Shown here piece after piece: positions 8,063 through 17,209 of a DNA stretch of 64,000 nucleotides. The stretch comes from Rhizobium etli CFN 42 (lineage in GTDB: Bacteria; Pseudomonadota; Alphaproteobacteria; Rhizobiales; Rhizobiaceae). The stretch spans positions 124,001-188,000 of the forward strand of contig NC_007764.1 of NCBI RefSeq assembly GCF_000092045.1. The letters are read 5' to 3'. The translations under genes and the position numbers were made by a program. The notes under the pieces are model-generated. The model had not been told where the DNA came from. It did no database searches and saw only the letters and a list, made by a program, of their open reading frames with translations. The first letter of the stretch is position 1, and the number at the start of each line of letters is the position of its first letter.

Positions 8063-9553
8063 ATGACGAAGATCAGCAAGGCGGCCTGTATCGGCGGCGG
8101 CGTCATCGGCGGCGGATGGATCGCCCGTTTCCTGCTCGCCGGTATCGACGTCGACGTGTTCGACCCGCATCCGGAAGCAGGCCGCATCGTCGGCGAGATC
8201 ATCGCCAATGCGGAAAAAGCGTATGCAATGCTGACCGGCGCGCCCTTGCCGCCGCGCGGCAAGCTGACCTTCTGCGAGACGCTCGCGGAAGCCGTTGCCG
8301 ATGCCGACTGGATTCAGGAAAGCGTACCGGAACGGCTCGACCTCAAGCGCGGCGTCCTGACCGAGATCGATGCCGCCGCGCGCCCGGAGGCGCTGATCGG
8401 CTCGTCCACCTCGGGCCTGCTGCCGACCGATCTGCAGCGCAACATGACGCATCCCGAACGCCTCTTCGTCGCCCACCCCTATAATCCCGTCTATCTGCTG
8501 CCGCTCGTCGAAATCGTCGGCGGCGAGAAGACCTCGGCGGGGACGATTCGGGCGGCGATCGAAAGACTGGCGCCGATCGGCATGAAGGGTGTTCACATCG
8601 CTAAGGAGATCGAAGCCTTCGTCGGCGACCGGCTGCTCGAAGCGCTCTGGCGCGAGGCGTTGTGGCTCATCCATGACGACATCTGCACGGTCGAGACGCT
8701 CGACGACGTGATTCGTTATTCCTTCGGCCTGCGCTGGGCGCAGATGGGCCTGTTCCAGACCTACCGCATTGCCGGCGGCGAGGCCGGCATGCGTCACTTC
8801 CTCGCCCAGTTCGGCCCCTGCCTCGCCTGGCCCTGGACCAAGCTCACCGATGTCGTCGATCTCGACGACGCCCTGATCGAAAAGATTGGCCGGCAATCCG
8901 ATGAGCAGGCCGCCGGCCTCTCAATCCGCGCGCTCGAACGCATCCGCGACGAAAATCTCGTCGGCATCCTCCAGGCCCTCAAGGGCGGTGATAACGGCAA
9001 AGGTTGGGGTGCCGGTAAGCTGCTGAAGGATTTCGAACAAACCCTCTGGGCGCGAGGCGGTGATGCGGCCGCTTCTGCCGATCCGTCGAAGCCGCTACGG
9101 CTGGTCGAAACCAAGGTGAGCCCCGCCTGGGTCGACTACAACGGCCACATGACCGAGCACCGTTATCTCCAGGTATTCGGTGATACATCCGATGCGCTGC
9201 TGCGCCTTATCGGCGTCGACCTTGCCTATGTCGAGGCGGGGCACAGCTATTACACAGTGGAAAGCCATATCCGCCATCTCGGCGAGGCGAAGCTCGGCCA
9301 GGCGATCCATTCGGCCTGCCAGATCCTGACCGCCGACGAGAAGCGGCTGCATGTCTTCCACACATTGCGCGACACGGCGACGGGCGCGGTCATCGCAACC
9401 GCCGAGCAGATGCTGCTGCATGTCGACAGCAAGGAGGGCAAGGCAGTGGCGGCGCCCGCCGCGGTGCTCGACAGGGTGAAGGCGATTGCCGCGGCCCATG
9501 CGGAACTGGCGCTGCCCGAAGGCGCCGGCCGTCACGTTGGCCAGAGGCGGTAG
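8063..9553 (+). CDS. cdhAB: Bifunctional L-carnitine 3-dehydrogenase / betainyl-CoA thioesterase
   Basis: A 496-residue fusion. Residues about 1-320 are a 3-hydroxyacyl-CoA-dehydrogenase-type NAD enzyme with GGGVIGGGW near the N terminus and the catalytic-region motif VAHPYNPVYLLPLVEIV. Residues about 347-480 are a hotdog thioesterase (RLVETKVSPAWVDYNGHMTE, a 4-hydroxybenzoyl-CoA-thioesterase-like D-x-N-G-H-M motif). In Pseudomonas these are separate genes, cdhA and cdhB; the fused form is known in rhizobia. The first half oxidises L-carnitine to 3-dehydrocarnitine, and the second half releases glycine betaine from the betainyl-CoA made by CdhC, so the pathway's first and last steps share one chain. 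AGGATATC precedes ATG 8063. The next gene starts ten bases after its stop. Confidence 0.92.
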   Translation: MTKISKAACIGGGVIGGGWIARFLLAGIDVDVFDPHPEAGRIVGEIIANAEKAYAMLTGAPLPPRGKLTFCETLAEAVADADWIQESVPERLDLKRGVLTEIDAAARPEALIGSSTSGLLPTDLQRNMTHPERLFVAHPYNPVYLLPLVEIVGGEKTSAGTIRAAIERLAPIGMKGVHIAKEIEAFVGDRLLEALWREALWLIHDDICTVETLDDVIRYSFGLRWAQMGLFQTYRIAGGEAGMRHFLAQFGPCLAWPWTKLTDVVDLDDALIEKIGRQSDEQAAGLSIRALERIRDENLVGILQALKGGDNGKGWGAGKLLKDFEQTLWARGGDAAASADPSKPLRLVETKVSPAWVDYNGHMTEHRYLQVFGDTSDALLRLIGVDLAYVEAGHSYYTVESHIRHLGEAKLGQAIHSACQILTADEKRLHVFHTLRDTATGAVIATAEQMLLHVDSKEGKAVAAPAAVLDRVKAIAAAHAELALPEGAGRHVGQRR

Positions 9554-9563
9554 GAGGATCGGC

Positions 9564-10724
9564 ATGGATTTTGGTCTCAGCGAAGAACAGGAAATGATCG
9601 TCGAGACGGTCCGCGCTTTCGTCGAAACCGAGATCTATCCGCATGAGAACGAGGTCGAGCGGACCGGCATCGTGCCACCGGAACTCGGGCGCGAGATTCA
9701 GCGCAAATGCATCGATCTCGGCTTTTACGCCTGCAATTTCCCGGAGGAGATCGGCGGCGCCGGCCTCGACCATGTCACCTTCACGCTGGTGGAGCGCGAG
9801 CTCGGGCGCGGCTCGCTCGGCCTGACGGTCTTCTTCGGCCGGCCCTCCGGCATCCTTATGGCCTGCGAGGGCGAGCAGCGCGAGCGCTATTTGCTGCCGG
9901 CGGTGCGCGGCGAGAAGATTGATGCGCTTGCCATTACCGAGCCGGGTGCCGGTTCCGATATGCGCGGCATGAAATGTGCTGCCCGCCGCAGCGGCGGCGA
10001 TTTCGTCCTCGACGGCACGAAACATTTCATCTCGCACGCCGACGTCGCCGATTTCGTCATCGTCTTCGCCGCCACCGGCGAGGAGGAAACGCCGAAAGGC
10101 ATCAAGAAGAAGATCACCGCCTTCCTCGTTGATCGCGGGACGCCGGGGTTCGAGATCCTGAAGGGCTACGATTCGGTTTCGCATCGCGGCTACCACAATT
10201 GCACCCTCAGCTTTACCGATTGCCGGATCCCTGAAGCCCAAGTGCTGGGCGAGGTGCATCGCGGCTTCGATATCGCCAATCGATGGCTTTACGGCACCCG
10301 GCTGACGGTTGCCGCCACCTGCGTCGGCCGGGCCCGGCGCGTCTTCGAGATGGCACTTCCCTATGCCGCCGAACGCAAGCAGTTCGGCAGGCCGATCGGC
10401 GCCAATCAGGGCGTTTCGTTCAAGCTCGCAGATATGATCACCGAGATTGACGCGGCCGACTGGCTGACGCTTGCCGCCGCCTGGCAGGTCGATGCCGGTC
10501 TTGCAGCCGACCGCCAGATCGCCTCGGCCAAGCTCTACGCCTCCGAAATGCTGGCCCGGGTCACTGACGAGGCGATCCAAATCTATGGTGGCATGGGTCT
10601 GATGGATGACCTGCCGCTCGCCCGCTTCTGGCGCGATGCGCGCGTCGAGCGCATCTGGGACGGCACCTCGGAAATCCAGCGGCATATCATCAGCCGCGAT
10701 CTGCTTCGGCCCCTGGGAGCGTGA
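9564..10724 (+). CDS. Acyl-CoA dehydrogenase, probably gamma-butyrobetainyl-CoA/crotonobetainyl-CoA
   Basis: 386 residues with the normal acyl-CoA dehydrogenase layout: N-terminal helical domain, flavin-binding ITEPGAGSD and middle beta domain, then the C-terminal four-helix domain with ERKQFGRPIGANQG and IYGGMGLMDDLPLARFWRD. It would introduce a double bond next to the CoA ester; between the carnitine genes and a CaiD homologue the likely substrate is gamma-butyrobetainyl-CoA, as for CaiA in reverse. Odd point: the position of the canonical catalytic Glu (E in YEGTSQIQR of the family) is Asp366 here, in RIWDGTSEIQR. TAGGAGG sits nine bases before ATG 9564. It is translationally tight with its neighbours, with four bases between its stop and the next start. 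Confidence 0.87.
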   Translation: MDFGLSEEQEMIVETVRAFVETEIYPHENEVERTGIVPPELGREIQRKCIDLGFYACNFPEEIGGAGLDHVTFTLVERELGRGSLGLTVFFGRPSGILMACEGEQRERYLLPAVRGEKIDALAITEPGAGSDMRGMKCAARRSGGDFVLDGTKHFISHADVADFVIVFAATGEEETPKGIKKKITAFLVDRGTPGFEILKGYDSVSHRGYHNCTLSFTDCRIPEAQVLGEVHRGFDIANRWLYGTRLTVAATCVGRARRVFEMALPYAAERKQFGRPIGANQGVSFKLADMITEIDAADWLTLAAAWQVDAGLAADRQIASAKLYASEMLARVTDEAIQIYGGMGLMDDLPLARFWRDARVERIWDGTSEIQRHIISRDLLRPLGA

Positions 10725-10728
10725 ACGG

Positions 10729-12783
10729 ATGACATCCAAACCGCTCGACCGCCTGCTCAGACCTCAAACGATCGCCGTCTTCGGCGGTCGCGAGGCGCGC
10801 AGGGTGATCGAGCAATGCGACCGCATGGGCTTTTCGGGCCAGATCTGGCCCGTCCATCCCAAACTCGAGGAGGTGCTTGGACGGCCGTGTTATCGCTCTG
10901 TATCCGATCTGCCTTCTGCCCCGGACGCTGCTTTCGTGGGTGTCAACAGGACGCTGACGGTCGAGATCGTGCGCAGCCTTTCAGACGCCGGCGCCGGTGG
11001 AGCGGTCTGCTATGCATCGGGCTTCAGCGAGGCGACGGCGGAACTTGCCGACGGCACCGAACTGCAGCAGGCCCTTATGGAGGCGGCGGGTGACATGCCA
11101 ATCCTTGGGCCGAACTGCTACGGGCTGATCAACGGTCTCGATGGCGCCCTGTTATGGCCCGACCAGCACGGCATGAAACGCATCGAACGCGGCGTCGCGA
11201 TCCTCACACAATCCTCCAATATCGCCCTCAACCTCACCATGCAGACCCGCGGGCTGCCGATCGCCTATATGGTCACTGCGGGCAACCAGGCGCAGACATC
11301 GCTTGCCGATATCGCCAGCGCGCTGATGGAGGATCAGCGGGTCACGGCGATCGGTCTTCATGTCGAGGGTTTCGGCGACCTCGCGGCCCTAGAACGCCTT
11401 GCAGCCATCGCCCGCCGGTTGAAGAAGGCGGTCGTCGTGCTGAAGGTCGGCAGGTCCGAGCAGGCGAAACACGCGGCCGTATCCCACACCGCCTCGCTCG
11501 CCGGCAGCGACGCGGTGGCGGATGCCATGCTCACCCGTCTCGGTCTCGGCCGTGTCCAGAGCCTGCCGGCGCTGCTTGAAACCCTAAAATTACTGCATAT
11601 CGCCGGCCCTCTCCCGAGCCATTCGATCTCGTCCATGAGCTGCTCCGGCGGCGAGGCTTCGCTGATGGCGGATGCCGCCGTCGGCCGCGAGGTGGAATTC
11701 CCGGCGCTGCAGCCACAACAATTGCCGCGTCTGCGTCAGGTCCTCGGCGATATGGTGGCGCTTTCAAATCCGCTCGACTACCACACCTTCGTCTGGGGCG
11801 ATTTCGAACGCCAGGCCGAAGCCTTCAGAGCCATGTTCGAAGGCGGTTATGCCCTCAATCTCGTCGTTCTCGACTTCCCGCGTGGCGACCGCTGCGATGC
11901 GGCCGAATGGGCGACGACGGTGGATGCGGTGATCGCCGCCGCCTCTGCCACCGGTACACTGGCCGGCCTTCTCGCAACCCTTCCGGAGAATATGCCGGAG
12001 CCGATCGCCGATCGTCTCATGGCGAATGGCATCATCGCCTTTTCGGGCATCGACGAAGCCATTATTGCGGCGGAAGCCGCCGCCGGTATTGGCAAGGTCT
12101 GGGATCGCCCGCCTCCCCTGCCGCTGCTCGACGTGCCGTCCATGGACGGCGAAATCGAGACGCTGACGGAAGCCGACGCGAAGACGGAACTTGCTGCCTG
12201 CGGCCTCCCTGTTCCCTGGGGGCTGCAGGCTTTTTCTCCTCGCGAAGCCGCCGAGCAGGCCGAGCGGCTCGGTTTTCCCGTCGTGCTGAAGGGTCTCGGC
12301 ATTGCGCACAAGACCGAGGCCGGCGCTGTCGTTCTCAACCTCAGAGATCCGGAGGCGGTGTCAAATGCGGCGGCAGCGATGCCGGCGAATGGCGGTTACC
12401 TCATCGAGAAGATGATCGATCCGCCGGTCGCCGAGCTCATTGTCGGGGCTACCCGCGATCCTGTATTCGGTTTGTCGCTCACCTTGGGAGCTGGCGGAAT
12501 ATTCGTCGAACTGCTTGACGATTCCATCGTTTTGCCGCTGCCCGCAACAAAGGCCGAAATTCGCGACGCGCTTTTGGGCCTCAAGATTGCTAAGGTGATC
12601 CATGGCTATCGTGGGCGGCCGAGGGGTGATCTCGACGCCGCCGTAGACGCTGTCGCAGCTGCGGCAGAATATGTCGTAAAAAATGCGGTGCGCCTGGAGG
12701 AACTGGACCTTAATCCGTTGATGGTTCTGCCCGAAGGGCGCGGTGTTGTTGCAGTTGATGCTCTCATACGCCGAAGGAGGTAG
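10729..12783 (+). CDS. Single-chain ADP-forming type acyl-CoA synthetase (acetate--CoA ligase family)
   Basis: 684 residues. Residues about 8-100 form a CoA-binding Rossmann domain (QTIAVFGGREARRVIEQ). Succinyl-CoA-ligase-like domains follow, with the phosphohistidine loop SHTASLAGSD, and then a C-terminal ATP-grasp (about 475-684, GFPVVLKGLGIAHKTEAGAV, ELDLNPLMVLPEGRG). The family makes acyl-CoA from acid, CoA and ATP, with ADP and phosphate as products. Carnitine operons of enterobacteria instead use the AMP-forming ligase CaiC and the transferase CaiB, neither of which is present here, so this protein is the obvious candidate for activating gamma-butyrobetaine, crotonobetaine or carnitine. 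That substrate is inference. ATG 10729 is chosen because the longer frame lies inside the upstream gene. Confidence 0.87.
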   Translation: MTSKPLDRLLRPQTIAVFGGREARRVIEQCDRMGFSGQIWPVHPKLEEVLGRPCYRSVSDLPSAPDAAFVGVNRTLTVEIVRSLSDAGAGGAVCYASGFSEATAELADGTELQQALMEAAGDMPILGPNCYGLINGLDGALLWPDQHGMKRIERGVAILTQSSNIALNLTMQTRGLPIAYMVTAGNQAQTSLADIASALMEDQRVTAIGLHVEGFGDLAALERLAAIARRLKKAVVVLKVGRSEQAKHAAVSHTASLAGSDAVADAMLTRLGLGRVQSLPALLETLKLLHIAGPLPSHSISSMSCSGGEASLMADAAVGREVEFPALQPQQLPRLRQVLGDMVALSNPLDYHTFVWGDFERQAEAFRAMFEGGYALNLVVLDFPRGDRCDAAEWATTVDAVIAAASATGTLAGLLATLPENMPEPIADRLMANGIIAFSGIDEAIIAAEAAAGIGKVWDRPPPLPLLDVPSMDGEIETLTEADAKTELAACGLPVPWGLQAFSPREAAEQAERLGFPVVLKGLGIAHKTEAGAVVLNLRDPEAVSNAAAAMPANGGYLIEKMIDPPVAELIVGATRDPVFGLSLTLGAGGIFVELLDDSIVLPLPATKAEIRDALLGLKIAKVIHGYRGRPRGDLDAAVDAVAAAAEYVVKNAVRLEELDLNPLMVLPEGRGVVAVDALIRRRR

Positions 12784-12790
12784 CATAGGT

Positions 12791-13573
12791 GTGAGCGACT
12801 ACGTTCGTACACGACGTGACGGCGCAGTACTGGAAGTCGTTATCGACCGGCCGAAGGCGAACGCCATCGACCTCGCGACCAGCCGTGCCATGGGCTTGAT
12901 CTTCCGAGATTTTCGCGACGATCCCGAACTGCGTGTCGCCATCATCTCGGGCGCGGGCGAAAAGTTCTTTTGCGCTGGATGGGACCTGAAGGCGGCGGCA
13001 TCAGGCGATGCCGTCGACGGCGATTACGGCGTGGGCGGCTTCGGCGGGCTCCAGGAACTGCGCGACCTCAACAAGCCGGTCATTTGTGCGGTCAACGGCC
13101 TCTGTTGCGGCGGCGGCCTGGAGATCGCGCTTTCGACCGACCTGATCATTGCCGCCGAGCATGCGACTTTCGCCTTGCCGGAAATCCGCTCGGGCACAGT
13201 CGCCGACGCGGCCTCGATCAAGCTGCCGAAGCGCATTCCCTATCACATCGCCATGGACATGCTTTTGACCGGACGCTGGCTCGACGTGCACGAGGCGCAT
13301 CGCTGGGGTTTCGTCAATGAGGTTGTGCCGGCCGAACGGCTGATGGAGAGAGCCTGGGAGCTCGCCCGGCTGCTCGAAAGCGGACCGCCGCTCGTCTATG
13401 CGGCCATCAAGGAGATCGTGCGCGAAGCGGAGGGTTCGACGTTCCAGACAGCTATGAACAAGATCACCAAAAGGCAGTTTGCAACAGTCGACCGGCTCTA
13501 TTCGAGCGAAGACCAACTGGAAGGCGCGCGGGCTTTCGCGGAGAAGCGAAGCCCCATTTGGAAAGGACGATAA
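12791..13573 (+). CDS. caiD: Enoyl-CoA hydratase of the carnitinyl-CoA dehydratase (CaiD) type
   Basis: 260 residues, the same length as E. coli CaiD (261). The shared stretches I can recall are close: RPKANAID, SGAGEKFFCAGWDLKAAA, FALPE, and the C-terminal FAEKRSPIWKGR, nearly identical to the CaiD tail. Crotonase-fold oxyanion-hole and acid residues lie in AVNGLCCGGGLEIALSTDLI and FALPEIRSGTVAD. It would hydrate crotonobetainyl-CoA to carnitinyl-CoA. GTG 12791 is preferred: AGGAGGT (12775-12781) is ten bases upstream and the length matches the family, while ATG 12743 would overlap the ligase by 41 bases. The transporter genes follow after about 120 bases that contain a small perfect hairpin CCCGCA-TGA-TGCGGG (13599-13613). 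Confidence 0.9.
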   Translation: MSDYVRTRRDGAVLEVVIDRPKANAIDLATSRAMGLIFRDFRDDPELRVAIISGAGEKFFCAGWDLKAAASGDAVDGDYGVGGFGGLQELRDLNKPVICAVNGLCCGGGLEIALSTDLIIAAEHATFALPEIRSGTVADAASIKLPKRIPYHIAMDMLLTGRWLDVHEAHRWGFVNEVVPAERLMERAWELARLLESGPPLVYAAIKEIVREAEGSTFQTAMNKITKRQFATVDRLYSSEDQLEGARAFAEKRSPIWKGR

Positions 13574-13690
13574 GGAGGCGGCGGCAACCGCGCATTTTCC
13601 CGCATGATGCGGGCACCGGAGGTGGAGAGGAAACCGCCTGCGATCCTGCCCGGAAGTTCTGTCAACGCACCACAAAGAAGGAACTGGGGA

Positions 13691-15280
13691 ATGAACGACT
13701 ATACGAAATACCTCGCAAGCCGCGTCACCGCGGGCGGGCTCAGCCGCCGCGAATTCATGGGACGCGCCATGGCGGCGGGCATCACACTTGCCGTCGCCGA
13801 CAAGCTCTTCACCGAAAGCGCCGAAGCCGCCGAACCGAAGCGCGGCGGCCATCTGAAGCTCGGCCTTGAGGGGGGCGCCGCCACCGATTCCAAGGACCCG
13901 GCGAAATTCCTGTCGCAGTTCATGTTCTGCGTCGGCCGCTGCTGGGGCGACATGCTGGTTGAGTCAGACCCGCTGACGGGTGCGGCGGTGCCGGCGCTCG
14001 CCGAATCCTGGGAGCCGTCGAAGGACGCGGTGACCTGGACCTTCAAGATCCGAAAGGGCGTCAAGTTCCACGATGGCAAGGAACTGACGATCGATGATGT
14101 CGTCGCCACGCTGAAGCGTCACACCGACAAGAAATCGGAATCCGGCGCGCTTGGCGTTCTCGGCTCGATCAAGGAGATCAAGGCTGACGGAGGCAATCTG
14201 GTGCTGACACTCAGCGAAGGCAATGCCGACATGCCGCTGCTGCTGTCCGACTACCATCTGGTCATTCAGCCGAATGGCGGCGTCGACGATCCGCTGGCTT
14301 CGATCGGCACAGGTCCCTACAAGCTGACGAGCTTCGAGCCCGGCGTCCGCGCCACCTTTGAGAAGAACAAGGACGACTGGCGCAGCGACCGCGGTTATGT
14401 CGATTCGATCGAGATCATCGGCATGAACGATGCGACCGCCCGCATCGCCGCACTTTCGTCCGGCCAGGTGCATTATATCAACCGCGTCGATCCGAAGACC
14501 GTCAATCTCTTGAAACGTGCCCCCAATGTCGAGATCCTCTCGACCGCCGGCCGGGGCCATTACGTCTTCATTATGCATTGCGACAAGGCGCCGTTCGACA
14601 ACAACGACCTGCGGCTGGCGCTCAAATACGCCATGGACCGCGAAACCATGGTGCAGAAGATCCTCGGCGGCTACGGCAAGGTCGGCAACGACTTTCCGAT
14701 CAACGCCACCTATGCGCTGTTTCCCGAGGGCATCGAGCAGCGCGTCTACGATCCCGACAAGGCCGCTTTCCACTATAAGAAGTCAGGCCATAGCGGCTCG
14801 GTCCTTCTGCGCACCTCCGAAGTCGCCTTCCCCGGCGCCGTCGATGCCGCCGTGCTCTACCAGGAAAGCTGCAAAAAGGCCGGGATCGAGATCGAGGTCA
14901 AGCGTGAGCCGGGCGACGGCTACTGGACCAATGTCTGGAACGTCCAGCCCTTCTCGACCTCATATTGGGGCGGCCGTCCGACGCAGGACCAGATGTATTC
15001 CACCGCCTATCTCTCGACGGCGGACTGGAACGACACCAAGTTCAAGCGTCCTGACTTCGACAAGCTGTTGTTGCAGGCCCGTTCCGAGCTTGATGAAGCC
15101 AAGCGCAAGGACATGTATCGTACCATGGCGATGATGGTGCGCGATGAAGGCGGCGTGATCCTGCCGATGTTCAACGACTTCGTGAACGCCTCTACCAAGC
15201 AGGTGAAGGGGTATGTTCACGACATCGGCAACGACATGTCGAACGGCTACGTCGCCACCCGCGTCTGGCTGGACGCCTGA
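13691..15280 (+). CDS. Tat-exported family 5 (DppA/OppA-type) substrate-binding protein
   Basis: 529 residues. The N terminus carries a twin-arginine signal (SRREFMGRAMAAGITLA, residues about 18-34) ending in ESAEAAEPKRGG, so it is probably exported folded. The mature protein is a cluster C binding protein with WTFKIRKGVKFHDGKELTIDDVVATLKR, NADMPLLLSDYHLVIQP and DNNDLRLALKYAMDRETMV. This family binds di/oligopeptides, opines and nickel, and in rhizobia many unrelated solutes. It lies directly behind the carnitine-type catabolic genes and before the permeases, so a quaternary ammonium compound or a conjugate of one is the likely ligand (inference). ATG 13691 follows AACTGGGGA. A close paralogue lies at 19800. 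Confidence 0.9.
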   Translation: MNDYTKYLASRVTAGGLSRREFMGRAMAAGITLAVADKLFTESAEAAEPKRGGHLKLGLEGGAATDSKDPAKFLSQFMFCVGRCWGDMLVESDPLTGAAVPALAESWEPSKDAVTWTFKIRKGVKFHDGKELTIDDVVATLKRHTDKKSESGALGVLGSIKEIKADGGNLVLTLSEGNADMPLLLSDYHLVIQPNGGVDDPLASIGTGPYKLTSFEPGVRATFEKNKDDWRSDRGYVDSIEIIGMNDATARIAALSSGQVHYINRVDPKTVNLLKRAPNVEILSTAGRGHYVFIMHCDKAPFDNNDLRLALKYAMDRETMVQKILGGYGKVGNDFPINATYALFPEGIEQRVYDPDKAAFHYKKSGHSGSVLLRTSEVAFPGAVDAAVLYQESCKKAGIEIEVKREPGDGYWTNVWNVQPFSTSYWGGRPTQDQMYSTAYLSTADWNDTKFKRPDFDKLLLQARSELDEAKRKDMYRTMAMMVRDEGGVILPMFNDFVNASTKQVKGYVHDIGNDMSNGYVATRVWLDA

Positions 15281-15320
15281 TGGCAAGGGGTGCAGCGCCC
15301 CTCCGATCTCCGACGAAGCT

Positions 15321-15350
15321 GGGACCGTGGGAAGAAAACCCGCGGTCCTC
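15321..15350 (+). terminator. Intercistronic hairpin after the binding-protein gene
   Basis: A 9-bp stem with one G-U pair, GACCGTGGG (15323-15331) with CCCGCGGTC (15339-15347), has an A-rich loop and is followed by CTCCCGACGTTTT. It lies between the binding protein and first permease. Such hairpins often protect or partially terminate the message so that binding protein outnumbers permease. Confidence 0.5.
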
Positions 15351-15377
15351 CCGACGTTTTAGCCAAAGGCATTTGCC

Positions 15378-16385
15378 ATGACCAACCCTGCCCCAAGCAA
15401 TATCTTGCCGGGCCTGAGGCTCCGGCAGCGTTTTCCGTTGCTTGCCCTCATCCTCGAGCGCTTCGTGCTCAGCATTATTCTGCTTTTTGCGGTTTCCATC
15501 CTGATCTTCGGCGGGCTCGAAGCCCTGCCCGGCGATTTTGCCACCACCTATCTCGGCCAGTCGGCAACGCCGCAGGCCGTTGCCAATATCCGCCAGGATC
15601 TCGGACTGGACCGTCCGGTCACGACACGTTACGTCGAGTGGCTCGGCAATGCCGTCCAGGGTGACTTCGGCACCTCATGGGCCAGCAAGAATTCGGTGAG
15701 CGAGCAGATCGGCAAACGTCTCGGCAATTCGCTCTTCCTGGCGGGGTTCGCAGCGGTGATTTCGGTGCCGCTCGCAGTCGGCCTCGGCATGTTCTCGGTG
15801 CATTTCCGCAACCGCATGCCGGATAAGATCATCAACGTGATCTCGCTTGCCGCGATCTCGCTGCCGGAATTCTTCATCGGTTACCTGCTGATCCTCTTCT
15901 TCGCCGTGAAGTTCGGCATCGCCACCTTTCCGGCGACCGTCTACGACAGCATGGGCTTCGCCGAGCGGCTGAAGGCGATCGCGCTGCCGACCGCTACCCT
16001 GGTGCTCGTCGTATTGGCGCATATGATGCGTATGACCCGGGCTGCGATCCTCTCGGTGATGTCGTCGGCCTATATGGAGACCGCCGAGCTTAAAGGTCTC
16101 AGTGCCTTCCGCGCGATCGTCAAGCACGCCGCCCCCAACGCGCTGGCGCCGATCATCAATGTCGTCGCATTGAACCTCGCCTATCTCGTGGTCGGCGTTG
16201 TCGTCGTCGAAGTGGTCTTCGTTTATCCCGGCATGGGGCAATACATGGTCGACGCGGTCACGGTGCGCGACATGCCCGTGGTGCAGGCCTGCGGCCTGAT
16301 CTTCGCGGCCGTCTACATCTTCCTCAATATGATTGCCGACATCCTTGCGATCATCGCCAATCCGCGGCTGAGGCATCCGCGATGA
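15378..16385 (+). CDS. ABC transporter permease, DppB type
   Basis: 335 residues with about six membrane segments, the first at ERFVLSIILLFAVSILIFGGLEALPGD. The N-terminal LGQSATPQAVANIRQDLGLDRP segment is characteristic of the DppB/OppB branch. The EAA loop that contacts the ATPase is visible near SAYMETAELKGLSAFRAIVKHAAPNALAPI. It is the first of two inner-membrane subunits of the importer fed by the 13691 protein. The next permease overlaps its stop by four bases (ATGA at 16382), so the two are translationally coupled. It follows the binding protein by 97 bases containing the hairpin. Confidence 0.92.
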   Translation: MTNPAPSNILPGLRLRQRFPLLALILERFVLSIILLFAVSILIFGGLEALPGDFATTYLGQSATPQAVANIRQDLGLDRPVTTRYVEWLGNAVQGDFGTSWASKNSVSEQIGKRLGNSLFLAGFAAVISVPLAVGLGMFSVHFRNRMPDKIINVISLAAISLPEFFIGYLLILFFAVKFGIATFPATVYDSMGFAERLKAIALPTATLVLVVLAHMMRMTRAAILSVMSSAYMETAELKGLSAFRAIVKHAAPNALAPIINVVALNLAYLVVGVVVVEVVFVYPGMGQYMVDAVTVRDMPVVQACGLIFAAVYIFLNMIADILAIIANPRLRHPR

Positions 16386-17209
16386 GAGCAAGAGACATAC
16401 CCATCACCGCCTGGATCGGCATGGCCGGCATTGCCGTCGCCTTCATTTTCGCTGTCTTCGCGCCCTGGATCGCGCCCTTCGGGGAGACCCAAGTCGTCGG
16501 CGACGTCTGGCAGCTGCCCGACGACAAATATGTCTTCGGCCTCGACAATCTCGGCCGCGATATCCTCTCGCGGCTGATCTACGGCGCGCGCACGACGCTG
16601 CTCGTCGCCTCCGCCGCCACCATCATATCCTTCTCGCTCGGCATCATCCTGAGCTTCACGGCCGCCGTCTCGCGCGGCCTCATCGACACGGTCTTTTCCC
16701 GCTTCAACGATCTGATGATGTCGATCCCGACGCTGATCTTCGCGCTGGTGGTGCTCGCGGTTCTGCCGCAGAATATCCTCGTCCTGATCCTTGTCATGGC
16801 GATCCTCGATTCCACTCGCGTCTACCGTCTCGGCCGCGCCGTGGCGCTCGATGTGGCGGTGATGGAATTCGTCGAGGCGGCCAAACTGCGCGGTGAAGGC
16901 AAGCTCTGGATCATCTTCCGCGAAATTCTGCCGAACACGCTGTCGCCTCTGCTGGCCGAGTTCGGACTGCGCTTCGCCTTCTCGATCCTGTTCCTCTCGA
17001 CGCTCTCCTTCCTCGGCCTCGGGATCCAGCCGCCGGCGGCCGACTGGGGCGGCATGGTGAAGGACAACAAGGACGGGATCATCTTCGGCATTTCAGCCGC
17101 ACTGGTGCCGGGTACGGCGATTGCGGTGCTCGCCATCTGCGTCAACCTCGTCGTCGATTGGCTGCTGAAACGCACATCCAGCCTCAAGGGAGGGCGTGGC
17201 GATGCCTGA
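16382..17209 (+). CDS. ABC transporter permease, DppC type
   Basis: 275 residues with about six membrane helices. The family landmarks are FGLDNLGRDILSRLIYGARTTLLVA after the first periplasmic loop, FNDLMMSIPTLIFALVVLAVLP, the EAA loop VEAAKLRGEGKLWIIFREILPNTLSPLLAEFGLRF, and LSFLGLGIQPPAADWGGMVKDNKDGI near the C terminus. It forms the heterodimeric channel with the preceding permease. The start ATG overlaps the upstream stop by four bases, and its 3' end overlaps the ATPase start by eight bases (17202-17209), so the three genes are read as one translational unit. Confidence 0.92.
   Translation: MRARDIPITAWIGMAGIAVAFIFAVFAPWIAPFGETQVVGDVWQLPDDKYVFGLDNLGRDILSRLIYGARTTLLVASAATIISFSLGIILSFTAAVSRGLIDTVFSRFNDLMMSIPTLIFALVVLAVLPQNILVLILVMAILDSTRVYRLGRAVALDVAVMEFVEAAKLRGEGKLWIIFREILPNTLSPLLAEFGLRFAFSILFLSTLSFLGLGIQPPAADWGGMVKDNKDGIIFGISAALVPGTAIAVLAICVNLVVDWLLKRTSSLKGGRGDA

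Noticed and set aside
6538..8262. A 574-codon minus-strand frame spanning cdhR, cdhC and part of cdhAB
   Set aside because: It overlaps three recognisable genes, has no family similarity, and is of the His/Asp/Arg-rich type typical of GC-driven shadows.
13599..13613. Perfect hairpin CCCGCA-TGA-TGCGGG considered as a terminator between caiD and the binding protein
   Set aside because: There is no T-run after it and the stem is only six pairs. It is more likely a leader structure, so it is noted only within the caiD entry.
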